Shown in pieces: positions 14,301 through 25,035 of a stretch of 64,000 bases of DNA. The number at the start of each line of letters is the position of its first letter. Positions within the stretch are counted from its first letter, which is position 1. Under the pieces are notes generated by a model. The model did not search any database, was not told the DNA's origin, and saw nothing but the letters and a program-made list of their open reading frames with translations. The DNA lies in the NCBI GenBank assembly GCA_038049695.1, contig CP142452.1:75400501-75464500 (forward strand). The letters run 5' to 3'. Source of the DNA: Cinnamomum chago. Lineage: Eukaryota; Streptophyta; Magnoliopsida; Laurales; Lauraceae. Position numbers and translations under genes: made by a program.

Positions 14301-15177
14301 TGAAGAAATTATTTCTTAATAGAATAGGCTTCAACAAACACACTTTCTTTAGATGCATAGGATTAAAAAAGTGCTTAGGCTAAGAACTGCCACATGAAGA
14401 GATGACAGGATGGCTTGGTCATTTTTGTTAGATAATAGATGAAAGTGGCCTTTATTTGGAGTTGTAGAGAGTAGGAAATTCCAGATACACAGACAGGTTT
14501 TCGGATTTCAGGTTATAGTGGTATTCTTCAAGCCTACTATGAAAAATGGCATAAGGCTTCCTTGCCATTGAATCATTAAATGAGTGTAGAATACCAAATC
14601 TCATCTTCTATTACAGAGATAGGTTTATTGTTTTCATGGAGTTTTAGTATGTATAAGCATCACTGTTCCCAAAAGAATATTATTTTGTACAACCTCTGAT
14701 TCAAAACAGAATTTGATGCAGGTTTACTAAATTAAGCCACAGATTGAACATCTGAAATAGCATGTTTAACTTCATTATGTCCCCCCACCCACCCACTTTT
14801 CACTTTTTTTCTTCTTTTTTGTCGCTGGGTCATTCATTATGACACCCACCCAATGAAAGTTCAACATTTAGCAATCATACAACCAATGTTTGATTATGAA
14901 TTATAGAAATACAAAAGCTTTACTGAAACCATACCTAACCCATACTAATATCTGTACTCTTTTTTAGTCTCTTGAATAACCAATCCAAGAAGTGAATTGT
15001 AAAAAAGAAAAAAAGGAAGAGATGGTGTGGGGTTCTTACCGCATTATAATCATCCATGGAAAGGACAACAGCACGACAGGCCCTGCGTTCCGCTTCGCGA
15101 CCAACGCACTCTGCAGCATCCATCGCATTTCCTGTCTGCGACGCATACAATACCAACAAACGCGGCTTATCCTCCAT
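86..15177 (-). CDS. ATR3: NADPH-dependent diflavin oxidoreductase 1 (ATR3/TAH18 family), 5' part, spliced, continues past left edge
   Basis: The family passes electrons from NADPH through FAD and FMN to DRE2 in cytosolic Fe-S cluster assembly. Coding exons seen on the minus strand: 15177-15040 (starts MEDKPRLLVLYASQTGNA, the flavodoxin FMN P-loop), 14191-14114 (VSTTGQGDTPDS), 13998-13894 (YAVFGLGDSSYQKYN), 12110-12019 (FVAKKLDKRL, ends in GLGDDQHPSG), 9823-9645 (YEGALDPWLSSLW), 9111-9014 (ARSMSPG, ends CFLQM), 2324-2214 (VIDYQVGDVLEVLPSQNP, start of the FAD domain) and 199-86 (VELTMDVASASPRRYFFE). Phases agree across every junction seen. Internal junctions are GT-AG except the last donor, which is GC. 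A short exon of about 20-25 codons (family motif LTK..KDVRHFEF) expected between CFLQM and VIDYQ was not found. The FAD/NADPH-binding C-terminus lies outside the window. The ATG at 15177 matches the usual family N-terminus. Confidence 0.93.
1212..1450 (+). mobile_element. tRNA-derived SINE with poly-A tail
   Basis: A 239-bp body begins with a tRNA-like head: an A-box-like TTGGCCAAGG near 1223 and a B-box-like TGTTCGACACC near 1263, about 40 bp apart as in pol III promoters. It ends in a run of A. Perfect 17-bp target-site duplications (aaactcatttctgtgag) flank it at 1195-1211 and 1451-1467. It sits in the ATR3 intron between the last two visible exons, antisense to the gene. The intact duplications argue for a fairly young insertion. 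Confidence 0.9.
3600..8900 (-). mobile_element. Old L1-type LINE in an ATR3 intron
   Basis: Broken reading frames on the minus strand match plant L1 proteins in the expected order. Near 8900-8650 is an RRM-like ORF1 piece (SIIVFVSNLSDV, then RGFAFARF). At 6178-5849 is the endonuclease (FWAEL, then PWCIDGDFIVI). At 5180-4390 is reverse transcriptase (GDPLSSFLLNSV, then LKINFAKSELI). Downstream to about 3600 is a poorly kept C-terminal part. Many stops and shifts mark it as old. It lies between ATR3 exons ending at 9014 and starting at 2324 and is co-oriented with the gene. No tail or target-site duplication was recognised, so both limits are approximate; 6410-6840 may be a later insertion. Confidence 0.75.
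7756..7892 (-). mobile_element. 5'-truncated LINE tail nested in the older L1
   Basis: A 137-bp insert starts on the plus strand with a T-run (7756-7765), the complement of a poly-A tail, followed by sequence typical of plant L1 3' ends (tatcggtaacaaaggaattg). Perfect 16-bp target-site duplications, acctttgccttggctc, flank it at 7740-7755 and 7893-7908. It interrupts the older L1 and is therefore younger. Confidence 0.85.
9500..9624 (+). mobile_element. 5'-truncated LINE 3' end with poly-A tail
   Basis: Sequence ending in ctctttaataaagttaagt and a 20-plus A-run resembles a plant L1 3' end. It lies antisense to ATR3, with the A-run ending about 20 bp from the 5' splice site of the exon at 9823-9645. 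No clear target-site duplication was found. Confidence 0.6.
10560..10835. repeat. Possible degenerate SINE-like sequence
   Basis: The stretch holds tRNA-like scraps (read on the minus strand: TAGCTCAGCTG, and GGGTATCGAAAGG, loosely like A and B boxes) and an A-run at about 10814-10830. Orientation and limits are unclear and no target-site duplication was seen. Confidence 0.25.
11348..11374 (+). repeat. Poly(C) tract of 27 bases
   Basis: An uninterrupted run of 27 C lies inside an ATR3 intron, so it is a 27-G run on the gene's sense strand. Long homopolymers are prone to length error in assemblies. Confidence 0.95.
12960..13130. repeat. Dispersed GAATTCC-rich fold-back repeat, copy 1
   Basis: The block is dense in ggaattcc/gaattcct words arranged so that it can fold on itself. 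A diverged relative lies at about 53505-53650, sharing the order of gtggaattc, gcatgagcat-like and ccaaaatgcaaag words. It looks like a short non-autonomous element; exact ends were not found. Confidence 0.5.
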
Positions 15178-15600
15178 ACCCTGCGATGCTTTTCCCAAAA
15201 TCCGTCAACACCAATGTTCGATAATCAGATACTTCAAGTTCCAAAATACAATGAAACAAGCGGAAGGTTATGAATAAGCAGAGATAAGATTGTAATTTGA
15301 AGAAGATTATCACATATAAACAACGAGAATTTAAATCTTAACAGTTGTTCTTGTCAATCATTTTATGATAGAAGAATGAAGAAATCAGTTATCAGAGCTT
15401 GACAGATTCAAGGGGTAAAAAGGAAGAAGAAGAAAGGAAGAGGTGAACCAGATGGCTGAGACGGCAGATGACGGTGGCGACGGGGTGCCGCTTTATGGCG
15501 GCGATTGTTGAAGGAAGTGAAAACTGCAAGAGCTAAGGGCAGAAATAGAATTAGATATGTCTGGTGTTCGCCAGCTGTTTCCTGTTTCCTTATTGTGTTC
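15178..15600 (-). promoter_or_regulatory. Probable 5' leader and promoter region of ATR3
   Basis: This stretch lies directly upstream of the ATR3 start codon. A short GC-richer block near 15450-15510 stands out from the AT-rich surroundings and would suit a leader or core promoter. No clear TATA box was picked out, and the transcription start cannot be fixed from sequence alone. Confidence 0.4.
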
Positions 15601-16229
15601 TTTTATACAAGCGGACAATAGTACTTGGGCTTGTTTGGGACGGGTAATAACCGAGGCCTATCCTAGGCCTTGTCTGGCAAGTATTTAATTGTCTAAAATA
15701 GATCTATTGAAATATACCTGTTTCAAATACGCCATAAATAATAGCTTATTACATGGGCATTTCTTGTCGTTTCTTATAACGGGTAACTTTTAAGAGATTA
15801 GAGGAACTTAATGCAACATTCATTATAAAAATAAGGATTATTTAAAACTCATAAAATGAAATTTAGATGTCATAAGATGATGTTATGTGTTAAATACAAT
15901 GTGACACAAGCTAATCTGGTCATTTTCACCACACAAATGGCCAAGTACGTCAATTTTCATCGTCAAAAGGCGTTTTACAAATAGGGACAATGCAAGATTT
16001 AAGTTACTTGGAGTCCTTTATATAAAAAATAAACGAAAAATATAATTCAACAACATCATTCTTGAATGAGGGCATCTACCATTGCATCTCTAACTAATGG
16101 CATTTCCATTTGTTCTTCACTATTCACAGTTCTATCGGCTTAGGAGGTATTGCTATCATCATTATTATTTGCCTCCAAAGTTATGTCTTCATTCTCGTAT
16201 TGGTGAAAGAGTGCATCTGCGATATCTTC

Positions 16230-16765
16230 TTTTCTAATAAAGTTGTGCATTCTCACAGTAGTAACTACTATACTTCCTTGTATAAGGTATGGACAGGGAA
16301 GCATCTTTTTTAAAATTGGAAATGAGATTTAAATACCAAAAGAATGCTCTATCACATTCATCAACGATGAATGAACATCCTACAAAATGCAAAATGATAT
16401 TACCTTTAGGTATTCCTCCCATCTCTCAAGCTTCATTGTAATTGTGTGGGTTACTCCATTGTACTTGCCACATAATGTTGTCCAAGCATTGTACTGTTCT
16501 CTCATTAAATCTCATTGATTCTTTAATTGTTTTTCTATTTCATATAAGATCCCAATTTTCTCCATAGTGATTGCGTTTTTAAATTTGACCCCGGTCATCC
16601 ACCCCACAATCTTCTTCAATGCATAGGTCTAGGAAATTTTTTCTTCATATCATCTGACCAAACAGCCCTACTTGTCTCAACCTTCTCCTTACCTTTATGA
16701 GATAGAGCCTTTGTATCGGCTATCTCAACTTCCCCAAAGGATTTTATGAATTTAAAAAAAAAAAA
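16230..16765 (-). pseudogene. Decayed Myb/SANT-like transposon ORF1
   Basis: The minus strand encodes, across broken frames, SRAVWSDDMKKKF, an LDLCIEED-like block, EKQLKNQ, REQYNAWTTLCGKYNGVTHT and then MKLERWEEYLK. This is the order of the Myb/SANT-like DNA-binding domain found in PIF/Harbinger ORF1 proteins and related plant proteins (WSDxxxxxFLDLCIEE...QLKNRWD...W..L). Several stops and shifts interrupt it, so it is a fossil. No matching DDE transposase was found nearby. Assignment to Harbinger rather than a host trihelix-like gene is inference. Confidence 0.6.
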
Positions 16766-17351
16766 AAAAGAATATATCATATTCAGATCCATCATGGAAC
16801 CCATCCAAATCATGTCAATTGTCAGAACCTACTTACAACTTTACCAAAAGAAACCAAAACAGAGATCAATCATTTTACCAGACCATTCTTCTTTTTAAAG
16901 GGAAATCCATTATTTTACCATGCCATCATTATTGATGCTACTAGATTAGCTCAGAACATCTATCATGTAATGCAAATATAGAAAGAATGAGACAAGTATA
17001 ATCCAACTCATGACACAAGTTTCTTCTTAGAGCATGTTTGGATGAAGTGTGGATAGTTTTCTCCACATCCAAACAGGGCATGAATGGACCCTACATACTC
17101 AGGAGAAGCTCAATTTGAAGTATAAGGACAAGAAACCCCATTAAGTAGAACAAAACATGATTATTATTGGATTGACCATTGATTTCAAGTGGGCCATCAT
17201 AATCATAATATTGGTGGCCTCTCTTATTTTCTCAATCTCAGCATTCGGTGAATGAAGACTCCACGAAGAAACAGATACGAAGAAACAGTCTTTGTGCGAT
17301 GAAAAGTCACCTTTAAAAAAAAAAGACTCCTCGGAGAAACAAAAACAACAA

Positions 17352-17358
17352 GATATAT

Positions 17359-17417
<59 letters not shown>
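17352..17417 (+). repeat. Compound (TA)n(GA)n microsatellite
   Basis: About 50 bp of TA repeats (17352-17402, one break) runs straight into GA repeats (17403-17417). Two further loci of the same structure and orientation occur at 28132 and 59157. Confidence 0.95.
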
Positions 17418-18729
17418 GTGAATGCCGGTGTATCATGGATATGGTCAGATGGCCGGAATTCCACATGGCTCCTTCAAATATAAACAGATAACTATTTTAA
17501 AATGAGGATGCTTAATTTGTTATATTGTTTTGGAGCCTTGTCTGCATAACTCAACGTAAGTGTTGTTTTCAATTGGGCCATGTGAGTGCAACCCAACATA
17601 TGTTTCTTAGTCTAGCACTTTGTTTTGTTTATCTCATCCATTTGCTCCCTTGCTCTATTATGCATTATGTTTTACACTCTTATTGCAACACCCATCCAAG
17701 TCCAAAGAAAGGGGAAATGTGGCTCTGGGCTAATTCTTATATTTGTCATTTAGCTTGGAAATTGAAAGTTGTTGTCTCCTACCTCCACTTGAACTCCCCT
17801 TAATTGATCAAAAGGGGCATATCAATCCTAGGTGTTGGTTGTTCGTCTGTGATGCACTTTATCCAAAATATGTCATCGTATACATTTTTTTAGTTTGGTT
17901 TGAAGTGATGCCTTAGTGCACTTTATCCATACGCATTGCCCTGAAAAATAAGCCTGATCTGTATCAGTAATCAGACAGACCCATTGTCACCCTTAATTCA
18001 ACGATAGGTTCCGGATCCTAACATAAATCAATATGGTCGTGGATGGATAATGATGATGATTTGGCTGGTCGGTCCTAACTGATATCTGACTGACCCGTTT
18101 CGCCCTTTTTTTTTTGTGTGTTTGGCACAATGTGATGGTCCCCAAACACTGTAACCGTTGCAATCAGTGAAATTAATATGATTGCTTCTGGAACCCAATT
18201 GATAATAACTGGTAATCATTCATTAAAACAAAATTAGGTCAAGAGAGCTGAATAGGTATGGAGTAGTATTTCAATTTAGAAGACATGGTTTCTATCAACT
18301 TAGCAAGGAAAACATTAAATTAGATACAGTTTAATGATGTGTGAAGGAGAGGAGGAAGGTGCACCTAGTGCCGCAGTACGCCGGAGCTGGGAGCCTCTGT
18401 CGCAGACGTAGGAGATGCTGTCGGCCTCGGTCGTCCTCCTCCACCTCCCCACCCACCGCAGCTGGACTACAATACAGGCAAGCCTCCCCTTCTTCTTCTT
18501 TTTTTATTTTTTTATTTATTTTGGCAAAGTGGGGAGGGTTAAAACCTAAGAAATAATTGATGAGGGTGTTGCAATTGACAAGACCAACAGTCGCGTACAA
18601 AGAGCGGTGGAGGGTTTCTGGCACCGGGGATTTTTATACAATAATAAAGGGCTTTTTATAAGAAGCTTCAAATAGCCTTGGCCCTCTAAAATCACCCCTT
18701 GAATACATGTAAGGTCTAAAATCACCTTA

Positions 18730-19743
18730 GGGCTTGTTTGGCATTATTCCTAGGTTGTTCCGAATTTTGTGCTGAGATCAGGTTGTGGTGAGACCAGTTG
18801 TGCTGAGATGATGCTGTGCAGAACTTGTTTGGCAACATTTGTTCTGCTCAGAATATTCTGTGTGGATCATGTTTGGCAATATTGTTGAACTTAAATCTAT
18901 TATTGTTGTAATGGGACATAAAATCCACCATTTGGGTAATTTTGAAGATTTTATGAGGTCTTTTCATCCAAAATACTTATAAATATTGCATTGTACATAT
19001 CCATCTGCCTGCATATATTATATTTCTAATGTTGAGGCTAAATTTTAAATATGTGAGTAAAATAAAAAAAAATAAAAAACACATTACAGGTTTGCCAAAT
19101 ATTTTGCAGCCAAAGAATATAAAAACTGAAAGAAGGGACCAAATTTACCGAAAAAAAAATATTGATGCAGAAAATAATATTTAACAGACAATTTTGATAG
19201 CTCACTAAAAAACGACGACGACAACTAATCGTGGGAGATGGAAGAATACCTCTCGTGAGAGAGATGATAGAGAGATATGCAGGGATGGGTGGTTGAGGTT
19301 AAAGAAGAGACAGAATTACAGGGAGAAAGATCCAGGGGTGAATGGGTGAGGTTGGAGAAGAGATGAATTTACAGGGAAAGTGGGTCAGACGGGGGGAGGC
19401 AGGGACAGGTTGGGTCATAGGTGAGGTTGGTGAAGAGAGAGTAGAATGGAGAGGCAGTTGGAGGGAGAGAGTGAGAGAGATGCAGGGACGGGTGGGTGAG
19501 GTTGGAGAAGAGAGGAGAGAGTTGCGGGGATGAGGGGGCTGCCGATTGTGCCCAAGAGTTGGTTTTTATAAAAAAACGAATATTTTTCGTTCTGCGTTTC
19601 TTGTCCAGTGGGTCGAGATTTCTGGGATCGTTCCAGCAAAATTAAAACTAAAAACGGTGATTGATGTCTACCAAACACGTTTTTTGTGATCCTATCTCAC
19701 GGGAACATAGGAACGCCTCAATGGCACAATGCCAAACAGGCCC
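18730..19743. mobile_element. Tourist/Harbinger-type non-autonomous DNA element
   Basis: The left end reads gggcttgtttggcatt and the right end, reverse-complemented, gggcctgtttggcatt, giving terminal inverted repeats of about 16 bp with one mismatch. Both sides carry TTA (18727-18729 and 19744-19746), the target duplication of PIF/Harbinger elements. The 1014-bp body encodes no transposase. Its right half (about 19240-19530) is GA-rich and holds several copies of a word like gcagggacgggtgggtgagg followed by ttggagaagaga. Confidence 0.85.
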
Positions 19744-20305
19744 TTATATAACGAAACTTTTATCTTTTTAGGCTGAATTGCCCTTAACTTTATCTATGGC
19801 GGCATCAAGACTAAGGGCATGTTGAAGTATTCACAACTCATTACTTTTTATTTACGGATTTTTACCTAAAAAGTATTTATAAACCTGTATTACACAGATT
19901 CAATTACAAATACAATAAAACATCCATCTGGCTTTTCGTACAAGCCCCCCCCCCCGCCCCCCAACATAATGCGGATGATATCGTTTTCTATGACTAATGA
20001 CCACAGTGTTTTTTTTATCACAATCTCCTTTGCCTTTTGCCTCTCTTCCATCCGAACGATTTCATCGCCCTTGTCCTTTGATTCTCCTTTCTTCCCCACT
20101 CTGTCAATGCTTCTCTTCTTCCCTCTTCCCTGTTCATCTCTTTGGCGCTAAAATTTCTATAATCAATTTGTTTGCCATCGCATTCGATCCTCCTCGAAAG
20201 CTTCAATCTCTTATCGTCTCGTCTCTGCAAATTACATTATAAGAAGCGCTATATCTCTCACTTCAAACCCTAGTTTCTCCCACCTCGAGGACATCATCAT
20301 CAATA

Positions 20306-21563
20306 ATGGCGAAAGATGCAGTTAGGGTTCTCGTCACAGGAGCTGCTGGTAATCTCTCTCTCTCTCTCTCGATTTCAGTCTCGATTTGATCTATCACTCT
20401 CTCTCTCTCTCTATTTCAGTTTCGATTTGATCTATCACCTTTTGTTTTGATTCTATGCTTGATTTCTTTGTTTTCTCAATAAGGAAGGAAGGTATTTTTG
20501 CTTTAGATTCTTGGATTCTAATCAATGTTAAAAGGCATTTTGTTGAATTTGAAATGGTGTGCATTTTGGGATTGTTATTGTTATTGTCGTAGTTGATTGT
20601 GCTGAGAGTCGATTTAGTCTTGATATCTGATGGCATACGTTGGAATGCTGAGGAAAAAATTCTTCTCTACATCACCTCGCAATGTGTTTTCCGTTGGATA
20701 TTTGGACATTTGATGAGTTTTGTTGTAGAAGAAAAAATGCATGTTAGGGTCTTGGTGACTAGTGCAGCAGGCATGTGGAAATCCCATCTTTTACAGAGAT
20801 CAAAGATTGGATTTTTCCCCACAAGGAATTGTGTTTCTTGTATTCCTGGGGTGTGGGGTTGTTAATATATCATTTTTTTTCCTTCATAAGTTGTTACTGA
20901 AACTTATGGAGGTATCCCTTGATGGAATTTGCATAGGCTTTTGTCTAAATTTGCATAGGATTTTTTTTTTCGTGTTTGGGTTTGGGGGTGGTGGGGGGTG
21001 TTTAGTATATTTGATATGTAAAAGGTTTCCCATTTTTTTTTAATGGAGCACAAATAAAATCAAATGATTTTGTATTATTAGAGATCTCCAAAGGTGTGTT
21101 TTTATATTGCTCAATAAAGGCTTTTCCACTAAATCCAAGGTTTACACTGCTCATCAGTTGATACCCATTTGTTCTACAGGCCAAATAAGCTATGCTCCTA
21201 TCCCAATGATGGCCTAAGGAGCAATGTTGGGTCCTAATCCGCCTATGATTATGCATATGCTTGATATCCCTCTTGTTGTAGAAGCCTTGAATGGGGTGAA
21301 AATGGAGTTAATTGATCTAGTAAAATTCCTTTCTTTGTCTTTGCATTCAATCACATTTCACATGCATGACTTTTATTTGTCCTAGATTGTATGCCTTTTT
21401 TTTTTGTCTCTAATGAATATATGGTTCAATAGGTGTGGTCGCCATCACAGATGTTGTTGAAGCTTGCACTGATGTGAATATAGCAGTTACGGTTGGAGGA
21501 TTTCCCAAGAAGGAGGGAATGGAAAGGAAGGATGTCATGTCTAAAAATGTATCCATTTACAAG
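20306..21563 (+). pseudogene. Captured cytosolic malate dehydrogenase fragment, exons 1-3
   Basis: Exon 1 (20306-20348) encodes MAKDAVRVLVTGAAG, the start of plant cytosolic NAD-malate dehydrogenase with its Rossmann glycine motif. Exon 2 starts at 21180 and encodes GQISYAPIPMMA, then an in-frame TAA at 21215-21217 where the family has ARG, then [20 protein letters not shown]; its 3' end is degraded. Exon 3 (21433-21563) encodes [19 protein letters not shown], continues to [16 protein letters not shown], and keeps good splice sites. The rest of the enzyme, including the catalytic histidine region, is absent. The fragment and its leader lie wholly inside the Pack-MULE, so it is a transduplicated copy rather than the host locus. 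Confidence 0.92.
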
Positions 21564-21650
21564 GTGGTCATCCTGGATTGCATTTTATGTTCCGCCCACA
21601 CGATCCACAACAGATGATAGCCTCAGTTGCAGCTCTGGAGAGCTAATCCC

Positions 21651-21678
<28 letters not shown>

Positions 21679-21682
<4 letters not shown>

Positions 21683-21848
21683 AATGTTCAAGTGCATCCA
21701 TCCCTCACCATAGGGTGAGGGATGCTTCCCTTTTTTGCACATGAATCCTCCTTTTGTACTTCACCCCATGTACTTGAAATCCCCCTTTTGTACTTGAAAA
21801 ATTCCATTTATGGAAGCATCCCTCACCATAGCACTTGAAACTTTCCCT
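21679..21848. mobile_element. Short fold-back MITE inside a TA microsatellite
   Basis: The left arm (gaaatgttcaagtg, then ggtgagggatgcttcc) is inverted at the right (ggaagcatccctcacc, then cacttgaaactttccc). TA repeats abut both ends, as if the element entered a (TA)n tract with TA target duplication, a Stowaway/mariner-like habit. Family assignment is inference. Confidence 0.6.
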
Positions 21849-23089
21849 ATATATATATATATAAGTTGAAAGAAGCAAAAACATTAAACAAGAATTGGTG
21901 GATGTGTTCATGTGCTTACTAACATCTGAGATAATCGAGGCAACATGGGATGAGAAGAAAAAAAATTGTTTTCATGATGAAACCTAAAAAATTATAAACA
22001 TTTTCGCTTTTTAACACTTGTTTCCACACAAAGTAAAAAAAAGAATTCAGATTCATCACACCAAAATGCTCCTAAAAAATCCAATTCCAACACAAAATAG
22101 CCATAACTGCAAATGGTGTTGATTGGAATGTGCAAGTCAGGGTTTAACTTCCACAAGTGCAATTCAGTCAATCAAAATCCACCTTAGTACTTTTACAAGG
22201 CATCCTTTTGTAAATCTATCTTAATCAAACCCAACACCTGTGATTGGCATTTATATGAATCCAAGTAAGATATTGATACATTGAACATGTCAAAAAAATG
22301 CAATTGACTCCACAAGTTGAAACTTTAACATGTCAAATAGCTGCACAAATATCTCAATTGTCCTAATAGCAATGGAGAGATCTTGTAATTAAGGATGTAA
22401 AAGGATATCTGATTCTAGGAAAATTCAACCTTATTTTCAATGACTATTATTTAATAACAAGGTTCATAAATCTATATTTATAATTTGGGCGATTGAGATG
22501 TGGATTCACTACATGAAAAACCACGAAAAACAATTGTAGGATCCAAATGGGTAGTCAGTAAACCAACGTCTTCAGCATCAAGATATGGGGTATTTGACGA
22601 AGTGATTCACGAATAAACGATTCAAATGTTCTTCTGATTTGGAATAGACTATTATACTAACAAAAGAAAATATTTCTACTTGATTTACTGGCGTGAAAAT
22701 AAATGGAATGAGAAATCAAATTTGTGATTTTGAAAGATAATCATTTCTCCACTAAAATTGAGGGTCATGGTATCACTAGATCTTGAACTTACTAGTGGAA
22801 CTACCTTTCTAGGCACATAAACAACCCAATTTATTAGGTGCAACAAAGCCCTAATTAAAGCATCTTAGCACAAGGAAAGGGAAAAACACACATTACACCA
22901 CAAATCCCCAATTCCGGAGAGAGAAATCATTGATCATATACAATGTTTTAGAAAATCTTACAGGAAATATGAAGAATATGAAGAAATTTGACAAATGAAG
23001 CAAAACAAGATGTTGCTGGACGATAGGAGAGAATAGAACAATTAAAGGAAAAATAGAAGAGATCATTAGAGAAAGATAATGGAAAGGGG

Positions 23090-23300
23090 ATCATACCTCT
23101 GTTTTGAAGGCCGGACGTTTCATTGGGAGGGAGAGCAAGAGGAAGAGATGAGGTTCTCAATTCGGTATGGGCTGCTGTGTCCATTTTGGTCGGAGATTGT
23201 AGTGCTTTAGATCAGTTCAATTTTCACCAAGAGGGAGAGCAAGAGAAAGATGAAGAGGAGAAGCTCTCACTTTTCTATTTTAAGGCGGTGCATGAGAAGA
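23090..23300 (-). other. Possible second captured 5' gene end in the Pack-MULE
   Basis: Read on the minus strand, a pyrimidine-rich leader-like stretch leads to an ATG at about 23184 (MDTAAHTELRTSSLPLALPP) and then to AG|GTATGA, a plausible 5' splice site near 23096. No product is recognised. It faces the malate dehydrogenase fragment, so if real the element would carry two converging gene starts. Confidence 0.3.
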
Positions 23301-24725
23301 AGAAGAACTGAAAAGGAACGGAGAGGAGAGGAAACATCAAGAGATTTTTTTTTTAAGCAGGAGGATCCAACCAGGAGGATACATGAGGAGGAGTATCATA
23401 CGCATCATGTGGGGGCATAATTGTCCAGAAAATGTGTACGAACACCCATATGGATGTTTTAATGCATTTGTAACCGAATCTGTGTAATACAGGTTTAGAA
23501 ACACTTATTTGGTAAAAATCCATTTTATTTAACTCTTGAACTCACTAGTTAATTCTAAACATCATGAGTAATTAATGTTTATTTTAGATTCATATGGTAA
23601 AGTGAGAAATGTGAAGGAAAACATCATCAACTTTGTGGCCAATCCTCTACAAACTTAGTTAAAAGTAGGGTTACGAATAAGGAATGGAGAGGAACGCAAT
23701 GTTTTTGTTAAATGAAATGATTGATTTTTTTAGCAAAATATCCACAAATTGTACTGAGAGAAAGGTCGCAGTGAGTACATTCACTATTGAACAAACTCAC
23801 AGTGGAATGATTCAATTTATACATTCACATAAATCATTACTTCGGCTTCAGAATTGTTAGTCATACCTAATGCACTTGTATGCGTACTATTTGGAAAAAC
23901 TTTAACTATTGAACTTGCGAGTTTTTTCTCGACATAACAAGTTGATTCTTGACATCGTCAATCTCTTTTCAACATCATGAGCTGATACTCAACATCGTGA
24001 GTTGATTTTTGATATCGTGACTTAATCATGTTAATGTCCAATTCATATCCAGAAGAGGAAAAAATGGGGAGAGCATACTAGACTTTAGAGAAAATTCTCC
24101 ACAAATTGTACTAAAGTACGGTCAGAATGAGTACATTAATGGTTAAACAAAATCACGATGAGTTTATTCAACTCCGACTTCATAGATTCTTGAGCTTGAA
24201 ATGACAGTCATATCCCTTGAAAAGTTTCAGGTGAGTCTATGCTAGATTCCTATAAGTTTGAGCTAATTTTTATACTAATTGTAATAACAGTACATTTAGA
24301 ATACGGAAATTATTAGAGTTCATAAAAAAAAATATAAATTAGTCTAACATTATATAGAAGCTCAATGAATGCTCAGGAGTGATGCTGGTGAACGGAATTG
24401 AAAAGAAGTAGAAAATCCAAGCTAGCAAATAATGACTAAATTATGAGATCACGAGTGTTCTGTCTCGAACTCGCGAGTCATGTCTCAATCTTGCAAGTAT
24501 TATGTATCGAATTGTCGAGAGATAATGTGAAGGGTAATTTGGTCTTAAAAAAATAAAGCCTATGGCATGAGATACTTTTGGGCATTACATGTATTTGAGG
24601 ATGATTTGGGAGGTATAGGGATATTTGAGGCTTCTTTGGATTAAAAAAAAAACCCTATTATATTTAATTTTATGTTGCACCTAAAAACATTACAAAACTT
24701 GAGCGGCAATAATTTAGTTATTCTC

Positions 24726-25035
24726 TTATTTTTAAACTAGGCTGCCAACCGTGGAGACTCACTAGTGGGTCCTCTAATATGACAAAGGAGAATGGATTTT
24801 AGACGCGTGCCTAGAGATTGGAGGTGGTCTGGGGAAGTAACTTTGGCCACAAAATGTCACTTTTTTGAAAAAGTCTACGGACCTCGGGGTCCGGTCGGGG
24901 TAAAAATCCCGGGGTCCGTAGCATTATTGCACTTTTTTTTTATCTTTTAAGTAGATTAGTAGTGTCCTACAGCGATGTATAGCTAACTAAATGGTGTAGG
25001 CTGACATGGGAATAAGCGGGACTGTGGGAGCCCCT
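24726..25035 (+). repeat. Dispersed repeat family, copy at 24.7 kb
   Basis: The run containing gtgggtcctctaatatg, the gcctagaga words and gggaagtaact matches 49846-50075 in order and spacing. It represents the right-hand part of the family whose left part is duplicated at 48.4 and 52.1 kb. Confidence 0.7.

Larger units (their letters stand above)
15601..18729. other. Gene-poor stretch between ATR3 and the Harbinger-type element
   Basis: Apart from the Myb/SANT-like remnant and the microsatellite listed separately, no exon with a recognisable product is seen. A GC-richer block at 18340-18480 has open frames but matches no family I know. A short fold-back sits near 17033-17082 (gtttggatg facing catccaaac). 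Confidence 0.6.
19855..23522 (+). mobile_element. Pack-MULE (Mutator-like element carrying host gene fragments)
   Basis: Inverted ends of about 90 bp (19855-19946 and 23432-23522) begin ggatttttacc and share the core taaacctgtattacacagat. The 9-bp direct repeat ttttattta flanks them at 19846-19854 and 23523-23531, the target-site length of Mutator-like elements. No transposase is seen inside; instead there is a cytosolic malate dehydrogenase fragment and other unassigned sequence. Long TIRs, a 9-bp TSD and captured exons define a Pack-MULE. The TIRs remain roughly 85% alike by eye, so the element is neither very fresh nor very old. Confidence 0.88.

Noticed and set aside
17141-17483. Several overlapping open frames around (TA)n(GA)n
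   Set aside because: Peptides are IYIYIY and ERERE runs from the microsatellite.
18331-18624. GC-rich minus-strand open frame of 97 codons
   Set aside because: No recognisable product, no consistent splice structure; may be a captured exon scrap but nothing supports a call.
19855-21700. MDH exons as the genuine host malate dehydrogenase gene
   Set aside because: Only exons 1-3 are present, exon 2 has a stop, and the piece lies wholly within MULE inverted repeats and a 9-bp TSD.
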